From NCBI GenBank assembly GCA_965205725.1, contig OZ242189.1, forward strand, positions 744,001 to 808,000: a stretch of 64,000 nt of DNA. Direction: 5' to 3'. How positions within the stretch are numbered: position 1 is the stretch's first letter; every line of letters begins with the position of its first letter. Positions 1 to 8,867 of the stretch are shown piece after piece. Origin of the DNA: G965205725 sp965205725. Lineage in GTDB: Bacteria; Pseudomonadota; Gammaproteobacteria; Pseudomonadales; Halieaceae. The translations under genes and the position numbers were made by a program. The notes beneath the pieces are model-generated. The model worked only from the letters and a program-made list of their open reading frames with translations. It ran no database searches and was not told where the DNA came from.

Positions 1-594
1 ATCCCCTCGCACCATCCTGCGCGTGCGATGCACGATACATTCTATATAAACGACGCGACTGTTCTGCGCACTCATACCTCGCCTGTGCAAGTGCGAGTGA
101 TGGAAACGAGCACCCCCCCCATCAAAATTATTTGCCCTGGTCGCGTGTATCGCTGCGACTCTGATTTAACGCATACGCCTATGTTTACTCAGGTAGAGGG
201 TTTGCTAATTGATGAGCAAAGCAGCTTTGCTGACCTCAAGGGTATTATCGAACAATTCCTGCATGCCTTTTTTGAAAATGATGCTCTGAGCGTGCGTTTT
301 CGCCCCAGCTATTTTCCCTTTACCGAGCCTTCGGCTGAGGTCGATATTCAATGTGTGATGTGTGAGGGAGAAGGCTGCCGTGTTTGTAGCCACACCGGCT
401 GGCTCGAAGTCATGGGTTGTGGAATGGTGCACCCGCGAGTGCTGGAGATGTCAAATATTGATCCCGATCAGTACTCGGGTTTCGCCTTTGGGATGGGAGT
501 AGAGCGGCTGTCTATGTTGCGCTATAGCGTCAGTGATTTGCGCATCTATTTTGAAAATGACCTGCGTTTTCTACAACAGTTTAATCAGGGGTAG
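1..594 (+). CDS. pheS: Phenylalanyl-tRNA synthetase alpha subunit (3' part)
   Basis: Catalytic subunit of the alpha2beta2 enzyme that charges tRNA-Phe in the cytoplasm. The open frame runs in from the left edge (first codons read IPSHHPARAMHDTFY), so the 5' end lies outside the window and the ATG at 28 is internal. Visible class II synthetase features are the HPARAMHDTF segment, the motif-2 region (RVYR) and the C-terminal motif 3 (GFAFGMGVERL). It stops 2 nt before pheT, so the two are translated as one operon. Assignment is secure. Confidence 0.96.
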   Translation: MPSHHPARAMHDTFYINDATVLRTHTSPVQVRVMETSTPPIKIICPGRVYRCDSDLTHTPMFTQVEGLLIDEQSSFADLKGIIEQFLHAFFENDALSVRFRPSYFPFTEPSAEVDIQCVMCEGEGCRVCSHTGWLEVMGCGMVHPRVLEMSNIDPDQYSGFAFGMGVERLSMLRYSVSDLRIYFENDLRFLQQFNQG

Positions 595-596
595 GC

Positions 597-2972
597 ATGA
601 AAATTTCGGAAAAATGGTTGCGGGAGTGGGTTGATCCCGCCATGACAACCAGGGAACTCGCGCACTTGATTACTATGGCGGGGCTGGAAGTTGAAGGTGT
701 CGGGCCAGTTGCCGGCGAGTTTACCGGTGTCGCGGTCGCTGAGATTATCTCTGTTGAGCAACATCCGAATGCAGACAAGCTGCGTGTCTGTGTGGTGAAC
801 ACCGGCAGTGAAACGGTTCAAATTGTGTGCGCTGCACCGAATGCGCAGGCCGGTCTTAAAACTCCCCTGGCGATGATTGGCGGAGTCCTGCCAGGCAAAT
901 TTAAAATCAAGCAAGCCAAACTGCGGGGTATTGAGTCGCAAGGTATGTTATGCGCCGGCGCAGAATTACAGTTATCTGACGACGAAGACGGCCTGCTGGA
1001 GCTGGCTGCGGATGCACCCGTAGGAAAAGACCTGCGTGATTATCTCGACCTTGATGACCAGGTAATTGAAGTTGATCTGACGCCCGATAGAGCTGATTGC
1101 CTAGGACTTCGCGGCGTAGCGAGAGAAGTAGGTTTGCTCACGCAAACGGCAGTTAACGAACCGACTATCGACACTATTCCGGAAACGATTGCCGATACTT
1201 TTCCGGTTGCGATACAAAATCCGGAATCTTGCGCACGCTTTTGTGGTCGCGTCATCAAGGGTATTGATATAAATCGCCCAAGCCCTCTGTGGTTGCGGGA
1301 GCGGTTACGCCGGGCCGGATTGCGGCCTATTGATGCAGTGGTTGATATTACCAATTATGTTTTGCTGGAATTGGGCCAGCCGATGCATGCCTTTGATCAT
1401 GCGAAGCTACAGGGCGGTATTGTTGTACGCAGTGCTTTAGCGAACGAGAGCATTGATTTGCTCGATGGACAATCGGTTGAGTTGCAAGAAGGTACCTTGC
1501 TCATTACCGATGAGGGTGGGCCTGTCGCGATGGCTGGAATTATGGGCGGTGCCAGTACCGCAGTGAGCCATGAAACCACAGACATTATGTTTGAGGCAGC
1601 CTTCTTTAATCCGTTGGCTCTGGCCGGTCAAGCTCGTGCTTATGGCCTGCATACGGAGGCATCGCATCGTTTCGAACGCGGTGTCGATTATCAGTTGCAG
1701 CGAGTGGCAATGGAGCGGGCTACCCAGTTGGCTGTGGAAATTGTTGGGGGCGAAGCTGGCCCAATCACGGAGGTTATCGCTGAAGCTCACCTGCCAGTGG
1801 TGGCGCCAGTGATATTGCGACGCGCACGAATCAAGCGACTATTAGGTTTCCAACTGGATGACGCGGAAGTAGAGCGTATTCTCGCCGGGCTGGGCCTGGG
1901 AGTTGTCGGTAATGATACTGGGTGGACTGTTACTGTGCCCAGTTGGCGCTTCGATATCAGCATTGAAGCAGATTTACTGGAGGAGCTGGCGCGAGTCTAT
2001 GGATATAACAATTTACCCGTAAAGCATATTCGCTCTGATCTGGCGATTAAGCGCACTCAGGAACACATAGTCTCGATTCGTCATATTCGCAGGCGTATGA
2101 CCAGCCGGGGCTATCAAGAGGCGGTTACCTATAGCTTTGTTGACCCGGCCGGGCAACAGGTATTTGATCCGAATGTTGACCCCGTACCGGTGCAGAATCC
2201 GATTTCCACAGACCTTTCTGTTATGCGAACCAGCCTGTTCCCTGGCTTAATGGATTCACTGGTGCGCAATGTAAACCGACAGCAGAGCCGTGTTCGCCTA
2301 TTTGAGACGGGGCTCCGATTTTTGCCTATTGGAGATGAGCTCGATCAGCGTCCAACCCTGGCCGCTGTCATTACCGGGCGTCGAATGCAGGAATCCTGGA
2401 ACGAACAGGGTGCTCTTGTTGATTTCTACGATGTCAAGGGAGATGTGGAAGCTCTTTTGGGATTGACCGGCTGTTTAGACGAATTTCGCTTTGAGGCTGC
2501 TGAAAGAGCAGGGCTTCATCCAGGACAAACTGCAGCGCTTTTTCGCGAGAACGAGTTAGTCGGTTACCTGGGCGCTTTGCACCCAGCCAGTCTTCGACAT
2601 TACGGCATGAGCGGTACCGTTTTTGCCTTTGAGGTCGATCTGAAGGCCTTGCAAAATGCCGCCTTACCCAATTTTGAAGCGCTCCCCAAATATCCGGAAA
2701 CCCGCCGGGATTTGGCGGTTATCGTGGACAAGGAGGTCGCAGCCGCAGAGCTGGTGAGAAATGTCTCAACCGCAGCAGGAACTTACCTGAAAGATTTAAG
2801 GCTATTTGATGTATATGAGGGCAAAGGTATTGATCCTAAAAGAAAAAGTTTGGCATTGGGTTTGACATTCCAGGATCCTTCGCGCACCCTTAGCGATGAA
2901 GAAATTAATAAAAATGTGGATCAAGTGATTGATCTGCTTAAAAAAATCTATAACGCTGAGTTGAGAAACTAG
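597..2972 (+). CDS. pheT: Phenylalanyl-tRNA synthetase beta subunit
   Basis: Partner of PheS; provides tRNA-anticodon contacts and the editing site. At 791 residues it is the usual bacterial length. Recognisable parts in order are the OB-fold tRNA-binding domain (about 40-150), the B3/B4 editing domain (about 210-385), the B5 domain (about 400-475) and the C-terminal FDX-ACB anticodon-binding domain (about 695-790, containing YPETRRDLAV). The start lies 2 nt after the pheS stop with a GGGG-containing ribosome site inside the pheS end. It is followed 9 nt later by ihfA, the standard gammaproteobacterial order. Confidence 0.97.
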   Translation: MKISEKWLREWVDPAMTTRELAHLITMAGLEVEGVGPVAGEFTGVAVAEIISVEQHPNADKLRVCVVNTGSETVQIVCAAPNAQAGLKTPLAMIGGVLPGKFKIKQAKLRGIESQGMLCAGAELQLSDDEDGLLELAADAPVGKDLRDYLDLDDQVIEVDLTPDRADCLGLRGVAREVGLLTQTAVNEPTIDTIPETIADTFPVAIQNPESCARFCGRVIKGIDINRPSPLWLRERLRRAGLRPIDAVVDITNYVLLELGQPMHAFDHAKLQGGIVVRSALANESIDLLDGQSVELQEGTLLITDEGGPVAMAGIMGGASTAVSHETTDIMFEAAFFNPLALAGQARAYGLHTEASHRFERGVDYQLQRVAMERATQLAVEIVGGEAGPITEVIAEAHLPVVAPVILRRARIKRLLGFQLDDAEVERILAGLGLGVVGNDTGWTVTVPSWRFDISIEADLLEELARVYGYNNLPVKHIRSDLAIKRTQEHIVSIRHIRRRMTSRGYQEAVTYSFVDPAGQQVFDPNVDPVPVQNPISTDLSVMRTSLFPGLMDSLVRNVNRQQSRVRLFETGLRFLPIGDELDQRPTLAAVITGRRMQESWNEQGALVDFYDVKGDVEALLGLTGCLDEFRFEAAERAGLHPGQTAALFRENELVGYLGALHPASLRHYGMSGTVFAFEVDLKALQNAALPNFEALPKYPETRRDLAVIVDKEVAAAELVRNVSTAAGTYLKDLRLFDVYEGKGIDPKRKSLALGLTFQDPSRTLSDEEINKNVDQVIDLLKKIYNAELRN

Positions 2973-2981
2973 GACACTGCC

Positions 2982-3380
2982 ATGGGAGCGCTCACAAAAT
3001 CTGAAATGGCTGAACGTTTGTTTGAGGAGTTAGGCCTCAATAAGCGTGAGTCGAAAGAAATTGTCGAGTTGTTTTTCGAAGAGATCAGGGCCTGCCTTGA
3101 AGCGAATGAACAAGTGAAGCTCTCAGGCTTCGGCAATTTTGATCTGCGTGATAAAAGCCAGCGCCCAGGCCGCAATCCTAAAACGGGTGAAGAAATCCCC
3201 ATATCTGCCCGCCGCGTGGTGACCTTTCGCCCTGGTCAGAAGCTTAAAGCCAGGGTTGAAATTTACGCTGAAAACAACCCTGTACCCGGCGATCATTTCA
3301 TGGATGAGCAAGCCGAAGACGGTGAAGATACACCCATAGCCTTCGGAACAGGCTCCTGCGATGCTGGAATCGAGCGCTAA
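2982..3380 (+). CDS. ihfA: Integration host factor alpha subunit with long acidic tail
   Basis: DNA-bending nucleoid protein that pairs with IHF-beta. The HU/IHF fold is clear: MGALTKSEMAERLFEELGL at the N-terminus, the DNA-intercalating arm around GRNPKTGEEIPISARRV and the terminal RPGQKLKARVE. IHF-alpha normally ends soon after that point at about 100 residues. This one continues for about 30 more, mostly acidic (MDEQAEDGEDT), to 132 residues. The tail reads 20 nt into the merR start, so the two genes overlap. The tail could be real or could reflect loss of an earlier stop. Confidence 0.95.
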   Translation: MGALTKSEMAERLFEELGLNKRESKEIVELFFEEIRACLEANEQVKLSGFGNFDLRDKSQRPGRNPKTGEEIPISARRVVTFRPGQKLKARVEIYAENNPVPGDHFMDEQAEDGEDTPIAFGTGSCDAGIER

Positions 3381-3738
3381 TACAGAGTTGCCGAGTATCC
3401 CCGACAAGCGCTACTTCACAATTGGTGAGGTCAGCGAGCTCTGCAATGTTAAGCCGCATGTGCTGCGGTACTGGGAGCAGGAGTTTCCCCAACTAAAGCC
3501 CGTAAAACGCCGTGGCAACCGCCGTTATTATCAACATCAGGATGTGTTGACCATCCGTCAGATTCGAAGCTTGCTCTACGGTCAGGGTTATACCATCGGC
3601 GGAGCTCGTCAGCGCATGGAGGGTGGGGGCGTTCAAACGGAAGATCCGTCGAGGTCAGCCAAAACCGCGAGTGACGCAGTCGCGCTAAAGGGAATTATCG
3701 ACGAGCTGAAAGACCTTGCTAAAATTCTGTCGGACTGA
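3361..3738 (+). CDS. MerR-family transcriptional regulator downstream of ihfA
   Basis: Small (125 aa) cytoplasmic DNA-binding protein. The winged helix-turn-helix is visible as YFTIGEVSELCNVKPHVLRYWEQEFP followed by the wing RRGNRRYY. The segment after about residue 75 is short and helical, with no metal-binding cysteine cluster like that of MerR or CueR, so the effector is unknown. This is the conserved regulator placed between ihfA and tRNA-Pro in Pseudomonas and relatives. Its ATG lies inside the last codons of ihfA, implying translational coupling. Confidence 0.9.
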   Translation: MLESSANTELPSIPDKRYFTIGEVSELCNVKPHVLRYWEQEFPQLKPVKRRGNRRYYQHQDVLTIRQIRSLLYGQGYTIGGARQRMEGGGVQTEDPSRSAKTASDAVALKGIIDELKDLAKILSD

Positions 3739-3750
3739 CCGCGCAGTCCA

Positions 3751-3778
3751 TTGAAACACCTTGTAAATTCCGTATAAT
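3751..3778 (+). promoter_or_regulatory. Promoter of tRNA-Pro
   Basis: A near-consensus sigma-70 promoter: TTGAAA at 3751-3756, a 16-nt spacer and TATAAT at 3773-3778. It sits 15 nt upstream of the mature tRNA 5' end, as expected for a stable RNA gene. Confidence 0.75.
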
Positions 3779-3793
3779 CGCCGCTTCTTTACT

Positions 3794-3870
3794 CGGGGCG
3801 TAGCGCAGCCTGGTAGCGCACTACACTGGGGGTGTAGTGGTCGCAGGTTCAAATCCTGCCGTCCCGACCA
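3794..3870 (+). tRNA. tRNA-Pro (anticodon GGG)
   Basis: 77-nt cloverleaf with encoded CCA. The acceptor stem CGGGGCG pairs with CGTCCCG including one G-T pair. The anticodon stem CTACA/TGTAG encloses CTGGGGG, placing the GGG anticodon at 3828-3830. The T-arm carries GGTTCAAATCC. It has its own promoter just upstream. Confidence 0.96.
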
Positions 3871-4326
3871 AATCCTCTTTGGCGTACACCATTTGGAGTC
3901 CTCCCCCAAATACCTCAATTGTGTAACCTATGTGCCCGGTATAAAGTGCAACCTATGTGCCGATATGGTCACTTTTCTTTTTCAGCTCTGGGTTACTGTT
4001 ACTCATCGAACATCGGCATCGCTGCAAGAAAGGGGTTCTTTTATTTGACTCAACGCTTTTTTAGCTTGTCTGATGGCGGAAGTCTTCCCAATGCGTTATT
4101 TGTGGTCATAAAAGAGTGCCCTGTGGAATGGGCAGGGCGAGTCATACAGGGGCTGGTTTATAGCTTCCCCGCCCTTAAAATCGGTATTCTTAGGGAAAAT
4201 GTGGATATCTCCTAAAAAAGCCATGAATTTTTCAAATTAGGTAGCTCTTCTTTGTAGAAACTAGGGTAAAATCGCGCGCCTTAAATTGACTAGATTTTGC
4301 ATTTATCTTACTCAGCGGGCGGAGCA
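3871..4326. other. Intergenic region 3' of tRNA-Pro with a 25-bp-spaced direct repeat
   Basis: No convincing gene in about 455 nt. A 12-bp word (AACCTATGTGCC) occurs at 3925-3936 and 3950-3961, each preceded by GTG, giving an 18-bp imperfect repeat at 25-bp spacing. Multiple short end repeats of this kind are typical of some insertion sequence termini, so this may be an IS scar, but no transposase remains. A 98-codon open frame (3919-4215) resembles nothing recognised. The EF-G ribosome site GGCGGAG lies at 4319-4325. Confidence 0.4.
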
Positions 4327-6417
4327 ATGACAGATTTATCCCTATATAGAAACATCGGTATTTTCGCGCACGTCGATGCCGGTAAGACTACGACAACTGA
4401 ACGCATACTCAAGCTGACAGGAAAAATTCATAAGACTGGTGAAGTTCACGATGGCGCGGCCACGACTGACTTCATGGAACAAGAGCAGGAGCGCGGTATT
4501 ACGATTCAGTCCGCGGCGACAACCTGTTTCTGGAAAGACCACCGCATGAACATCATCGATACCCCTGGGCACGTTGATTTCACGGTGGAAGTGTATCGTT
4601 CGCTGAAAGTGCTCGATGGCGGCGTTGGTGTTTTCTGTGGTTCCGGCGGTGTCGAGCCGCAGTCAGAGACAAACTGGCGATACGCCAACGAATCCGAGGT
4701 TGCCCGGATTATCTTTGTCAACAAGCTGGACCGCATAGGTGCAGACTTCCTGCGCGTTGTTGAGCAAGTCAAGAAAATATTGGGCGCTAACCCCCTGGTT
4801 ATGACACTGCCGATTGGCCGTGAAGACGACTTTGTTGGCGTCGTCGACATTCTGACCAGAAAAGCCTATATCTGGGACGATTCAGGGCAGCCAGAAAACT
4901 TTGAAGTCACCGCTGTGTCGGCAGCTATGGTTGACGATGTCGATGCCTGCTATGAGCACTTGGTCGAAACCGTTGTCGATCAAGACGATGATCTGATGAT
5001 GGCTTATATGGACGGTGAAGAGCCCTCTATAGAAGACCTCAAGCGCTGCATTCGCAAGGGCACGCGCACTATGGATTTCTTTCCGACTTACTGCGGTTCT
5101 GCATTTAAGAACAAGGGCGTTCAGTTGGTTCTTGATGCGGTGGTTGACTACCTGCCCAGCCCAACCGAGGTTGACCCTCAGCCTTTGACTGACGAGCAGG
5201 GTGAACCTACTGGCGAAGTCGCCACTGTTTCTGTCGAGGAGCCCTTGCGCGCATTGGCGTTTAAAATTATGGATGACCGCTTCGGCGCTCTCACCTTTAT
5301 CCGCGTTTACTCCGGCATCCTCGAAAAAGGCATGACCATTCTCAATTCCTTTACCGGCAAGACCGAGCGCATCGGCCGTATGGTTGAGATGCACGCGGAT
5401 GACCGCAACGAAATAGACCGCGCTCAGGCTGGCGATATTATTGCCTGCGTCGGCATGAAAAATGTGCAAACGGGCCACACCCTGTGCGACCAGGACAACC
5501 CGTGCACACTGGAAGCCATGGTATTTCCGGACCCTGTTATCTCGATTGCCGTCGCACCTAAAGACAAGGGCGGTTCCGAGAAAATGGGGATCGCTATCGG
5601 CAAGATGATTGCCGAAGACCCCTCGTTTCACGTTGAAACCGACGAAGATTCAGGCGAAACCATCCTCAAAGGTATGGGGGAGCTTCACCTGGATATTAAA
5701 GTCGACATTCTCAACCGCACCTACGGTGTCGAGCTGGAAGTAGGGCAGCCACAGGTGGCCTACCGCGAGACGATCACTCAAGAGATTGAAGACAGCTACA
5801 TTCACAAAAAGCAGTCTGGTGGTTCCGGTCAGTTCGGTAAAATCGATTACCGCATCAAGCCGGGTGAGCCGGGCACTGGCTTTCAGTTTGCTTCAACGGT
5901 TGTGGGCGGCAATGTACCCAAGGAATTCTTCCCGGCCATTGAAAAAGGCTTTGGCGGCATGATGGAACATGGGCCGCTCGCCGGTTTCCCGGTTCTGGAT
6001 GTTGAAATTGAACTCTACGACGGTGGTTTCCACGCCGTGGATTCATCGACAGTTGCCTTTGAACTGGCAGCGCGGGGCGCCTTCCGTCAGTCCATGCCCA
6101 AAGCGGGCCCGCAAATCATCGAGCCCATTATGAAGGTCGATGTCTTTACGCCGGAAGATCACGTGGGTGACGTCATTGGCGACCTCAACCGTCGTCGCGG
6201 CATGATCAGGGATCAGGAAGCAGGTGTAACCGGCGTGCGCATCAAAGCGGATGTGCCACTCTCTGAAATGTTTGGCTATATCGGCAGCCTGCGTACCATG
6301 ACATCGGGTCGCGGTCAGTTCTCAATGGAATTTGCGCACTATCTGCCTTGCCCGACTTCAGTGGCTGAAAAAGTAATCGAGGAAGAGAAAGCGCGCCAGG
6401 AAGCCAGGAAAAAGTAA
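4327..6417 (+). CDS. Elongation factor G paralogue
   Basis: Ribosomal translocase-family GTPase, 696 aa. The G1 loop AHVDAGKT is near residues 14-21, followed by switch I (ERGIT), DTPGH and NKLD, then domains II to V ending at GRGQFSMEFAHY. I chose the ATG at 4327 because a GGCGGAG site precedes it; the frame is open 10 codons further up to 4297 without a good site. It stands alone, not beside rpsL/rpsG/tuf, so it is probably a second EF-G of the kind seen in Pseudomonas and Vibrio rather than the main str-operon copy. Whether it serves in translocation or ribosome recycling cannot be decided from sequence. Confidence 0.92.
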   Translation: MTDLSLYRNIGIFAHVDAGKTTTTERILKLTGKIHKTGEVHDGAATTDFMEQEQERGITIQSAATTCFWKDHRMNIIDTPGHVDFTVEVYRSLKVLDGGVGVFCGSGGVEPQSETNWRYANESEVARIIFVNKLDRIGADFLRVVEQVKKILGANPLVMTLPIGREDDFVGVVDILTRKAYIWDDSGQPENFEVTAVSAAMVDDVDACYEHLVETVVDQDDDLMMAYMDGEEPSIEDLKRCIRKGTRTMDFFPTYCGSAFKNKGVQLVLDAVVDYLPSPTEVDPQPLTDEQGEPTGEVATVSVEEPLRALAFKIMDDRFGALTFIRVYSGILEKGMTILNSFTGKTERIGRMVEMHADDRNEIDRAQAGDIIACVGMKNVQTGHTLCDQDNPCTLEAMVFPDPVISIAVAPKDKGGSEKMGIAIGKMIAEDPSFHVETDEDSGETILKGMGELHLDIKVDILNRTYGVELEVGQPQVAYRETITQEIEDSYIHKKQSGGSGQFGKIDYRIKPGEPGTGFQFASTVVGGNVPKEFFPAIEKGFGGMMEHGPLAGFPVLDVEIELYDGGFHAVDSSTVAFELAARGAFRQSMPKAGPQIIEPIMKVDVFTPEDHVGDVIGDLNRRRGMIRDQEAGVTGVRIKADVPLSEMFGYIGSLRTMTSGRGQFSMEFAHYLPCPTSVAEKVIEEEKARQEARKK

Positions 6418-6607
6418 TTCGCTTTATCGCCTCGCCTTTTAGCTTCGAATGTATACCTGACAACAGTGCTGCCAAAGGTAGCCAGTTTGTTAATGTGTGA
6501 ACGCTATCAAACTCTTTTCAGCACTTAGGGAGGCTTACTTTATTAAATATCCATGCTGTAGCCGGTCATGCCTGTAGCGGGTCAGTGTCCTTATCAGAGG
6601 GAACAGG

Positions 6608-6613
6608 TATAAT
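6608..6613 (+). promoter_or_regulatory. Candidate -10 element of the restriction-modification operon
   Basis: Perfect TATAAT, 35 nt before the mod ATG at 6648. The hexamer 17 nt upstream (GTGTCC) is a poor -35, so activity is uncertain. The 230-nt gap after EF-G contains no other recognisable element. Confidence 0.4.
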
Positions 6614-6647
6614 CGTCCGCCTGACTATTGTTGATTTAAGCTAAACC

Positions 6648-8317
6648 ATGCCAAGCCTGGATTTCAAAGGAAAGCCCCTCGTCTACGCCCACCATCTGAC
6701 TGTTCCGTCGAGAACGCTTGAGATAGACGCAAAACAATCTCTTTCAGCGAACTCTTTCAGCGAAAAATCGGGGGGGGGGGTAATAATAATAGCCCTTCTC
6801 TGGATGACAATCTGATTATCCACGGCGACAATCTGCACGCGCTCAAGGCGTTGCTGCCGCGCTATGCCAACCGCGTCAACTGCATTTACATCGACCCGCC
6901 TTACAACACCGGCAATGAGAAATGGGTCTATAACGACAATGTCAACAGCCCGATGATGAAGGCGTGGCTGAAAGGCAAAAGTCCGGTGGATGGTGAAGAC
7001 CTGGAGCGGCACGACAAATGGCTGTGCATGATGTGGCCAAGATTGCAGTTGTTAAGAGAGCTGCTGGCCGAGGATGGCGTAATTTTTATTTCCATCGACG
7101 ACAATGAACAGCACCGCCTGCGGATGGTCATGGATGAGATTTTTGGGGAGGAGAATTTTGTTGCAGATTTTGTGTGGCATAGTACAAAATCAATTACAAA
7201 TCCTGCATTAGTATCAATATCACACACTCATAATATAGCTTATGCTAAACAACTGGATGTATTAAAAACCATTAGAAAAGATTTCAAACTTCCTGCCATT
7301 TTAGAAGGATTCAAAAATCCTGATAATGATCCGAGAGGCCCATGGAAAGCGGATCCATTTGAGGCTGGTGGGGTTCGACCTAATCAGATGTATCCGATAA
7401 GAAACCCTAAAACAAAAGAAATATTTTACCCCACTGAAGGTAATTGCTGGAAAAACGATTTAAACAAATTTGAGGAGCTTCTTGCAGACAATAGAATCGT
7501 ATTCGGAAAGAGAAATAGTTCCAGGCCTCAGCGCAAACGTTTTTTGTCAGAGGCACGCCGAAGGGGGTTAACGCCTAGCACTTGGTGGGATGATGTAGGT
7601 ACAACAACCAACGGCACAATCGAGTTGAGGACGGTGTTTGGTTCTAATCAGTTCCAAAACCCCAAACCAATTTCCCTTGTGAAAAAGATTTTACAACTGG
7701 CAACGACAAAAAATTCCATTATCCTCGACTCTTTCGCCGGTTCCGGCACCACCGCCCACGCGGTTCTTGCGCTGAATAAAGAAGACGGCGGCAACCGCAA
7801 ATTTATCTTGGTAGAATGTGAAGACTACGCCGACAAAATCACCGCCGAGCGGGTGCGACGGGTGATAAAAGGCGTACCAAAAGCCAAGGATGAGAACCTA
7901 AAAAACGGACTGGGCGGCAGTTTTACCTATTGCACACTGGGCCAGGCAATGAGCATTGAAAACATGCTCACCGGCAGGAACCTGCCAGGCTATGAAACCT
8001 TTGCCCGCCATCTGATCTATACCGCAACCGGACAATCGCCGCATAAACTCAACCCGAAAACAAAGCGTGGCAAAGACGGTTTATTTTATGAAGCGGCTGA
8101 CAAACTCTACTACCTGATCTACCAGCCCAATCTGGATTTTCTGCGCAGTGCGGATTCCGCTTTGAACAGCACCCGCGCCGAACGCATCGCCAAACAGGCC
8201 AAGGCAAAAAAGAAAACCGCCGTGGTGTTCGCCACCCACAAATTCATGGGGCAGAAGGCATTGACCGAAATGGGGATCGAGTTCTGTGGGTTAGCTTATA
8301 GAATATCCAGTGGATAA
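6648..8317 (+). CDS. Type III restriction-modification DNA methyltransferase (Mod), phase-variable and out of frame as read
   Basis: Modification subunit of a type III system; it methylates DNA and supplies site recognition to Res. The ATG at 6648 opens MPSLDFKGKPLVYAHHLTVP, a typical Mod start, but the frame ends at TGA 6813-6815 after 55 residues. The rest of the protein is intact one frame over and runs to 8317. The switch falls in a linker holding a perfect 13-bp tandem repeat (6739-6764) and 11 G (6770-6780). With 12 or 9 G the gene gives a continuous protein (556 aa with 12 G) through SGGGGNNNSPSLDDNLIIHGDN. The catalytic motif DPPY (about 83-86 in that protein) precedes the AdoMet motif DSFAGSGTT (about 361), the beta-class order. 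The central target-recognition part (about 7150-7700) is AT-richer than the flanks. A sequencing error in the G run cannot be excluded. Confidence 0.93.
6739..6764 (+). repeat. 13-bp perfect tandem repeat in mod
   Basis: Two adjacent copies of CTCTTTCAGCGAA (6739-6751 and 6752-6764) in the mod linker. The unit is not a multiple of three, so gain or loss of a copy shifts the reading frame; a third copy would restore frame at the present G count. Confidence 0.9.
6770..6780 (+). repeat. Poly-G tract (11 G) in mod, predicted slippage site
   Basis: Eleven consecutive G inside the 5' part of mod, followed by AAT triplets. At 11 G translation meets TGA at 6813; at 10 G it meets TAA at once; at 12 G it continues through the whole methyltransferase. 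Mononucleotide G runs of this length are slippage-prone contingency loci in other bacteria. Confidence 0.9.
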
Positions 8318-8360
8318 ATTAACAACCCATGCCAACATTTTTATCAGATAACATGATCAG

Positions 8361-8867
8361 ATGAAGAAATTTTTTCTCACCGACAGAGAAATACAAGATT
8401 TGATTGACGAACCCAAGCGGATGGACTGCCCCGCAGATTCTCTTTTATGGGACATGAAAATCAAGTCAGGCAGAGAAGCTTCGCATGAGCAAAGCTCGCA
8501 AAAATTTTTAAGAAGTAATGAAAAAGGAGAATGGCTTATCTACCTGCGCTGTAACAGAGAGAATCCGTTTGATTTTTCCTGCGGTTTAGGGTTTATTCCC
8601 AAAGGAAGAAAGCGAGTATTTACACTAATACGCTACAATGGCAAGAGCCATCAGCATACCAACCGACTGGAAAATGAAGATGTGTTCTACGATTTTCACA
8701 TTCATCGGGCGACGGAGAAATATCAGAAATCCTCTTATCATGATGAACACTATGCTCAACCTACCGATCTTTATACAGACCTCCCTGGGGCTTTCAAGAA
8801 TCTTTTGGCTGATTGCAAAGTGACAGGCGTTAGTTCAGATGATAGACAAACGAGGTTATTTGAATGA
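8361..8867 (+). CDS. Uncharacterised 168-aa accessory protein between mod and res
   Basis: No secure family. The protein begins MKKFFLTDREIQDLIDEPKR, has a central beta-rich segment (GEWLIYLRCNRENPFDFSCG) and an aromatic/His-rich stretch (FHIHRATEKYQ, HDEHYAQP). It resembles by eye small proteins found next to DUF1828 genes (possibly the DUF6978 group), but I cannot confirm this. It starts 43 nt after mod and its stop overlaps the next ATG by 4 nt (ATGA), so it is co-translated with the DUF1828/1829 gene. The coding sequence is AT-richer than the neighbouring housekeeping genes. Likely a modulator or partner of the restriction system. Confidence 0.75.
   Translation: MKKFFLTDREIQDLIDEPKRMDCPADSLLWDMKIKSGREASHEQSSQKFLRSNEKGEWLIYLRCNRENPFDFSCGLGFIPKGRKRVFTLIRYNGKSHQHTNRLENEDVFYDFHIHRATEKYQKSSYHDEHYAQPTDLYTDLPGAFKNLLADCKVTGVSSDDRQTRLFE

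Noticed and set aside
3919..4215. 98-codon open frame after tRNA-Pro
   Set aside because: GTG start without a ribosome site, no recognisable domain, and overlaps the direct repeat; treated as chance or relic.
4882..5631. 249-codon minus-strand frame inside the EF-G gene
   Set aside because: Antisense shadow of a clearly coding gene; no domain.
6851..8317. Short methyltransferase starting at TTG 6851
   Set aside because: The true N-terminus is visible upstream in another frame across the G tract; a TTG start would cut off the conserved LIIHGDNLHALKA segment.
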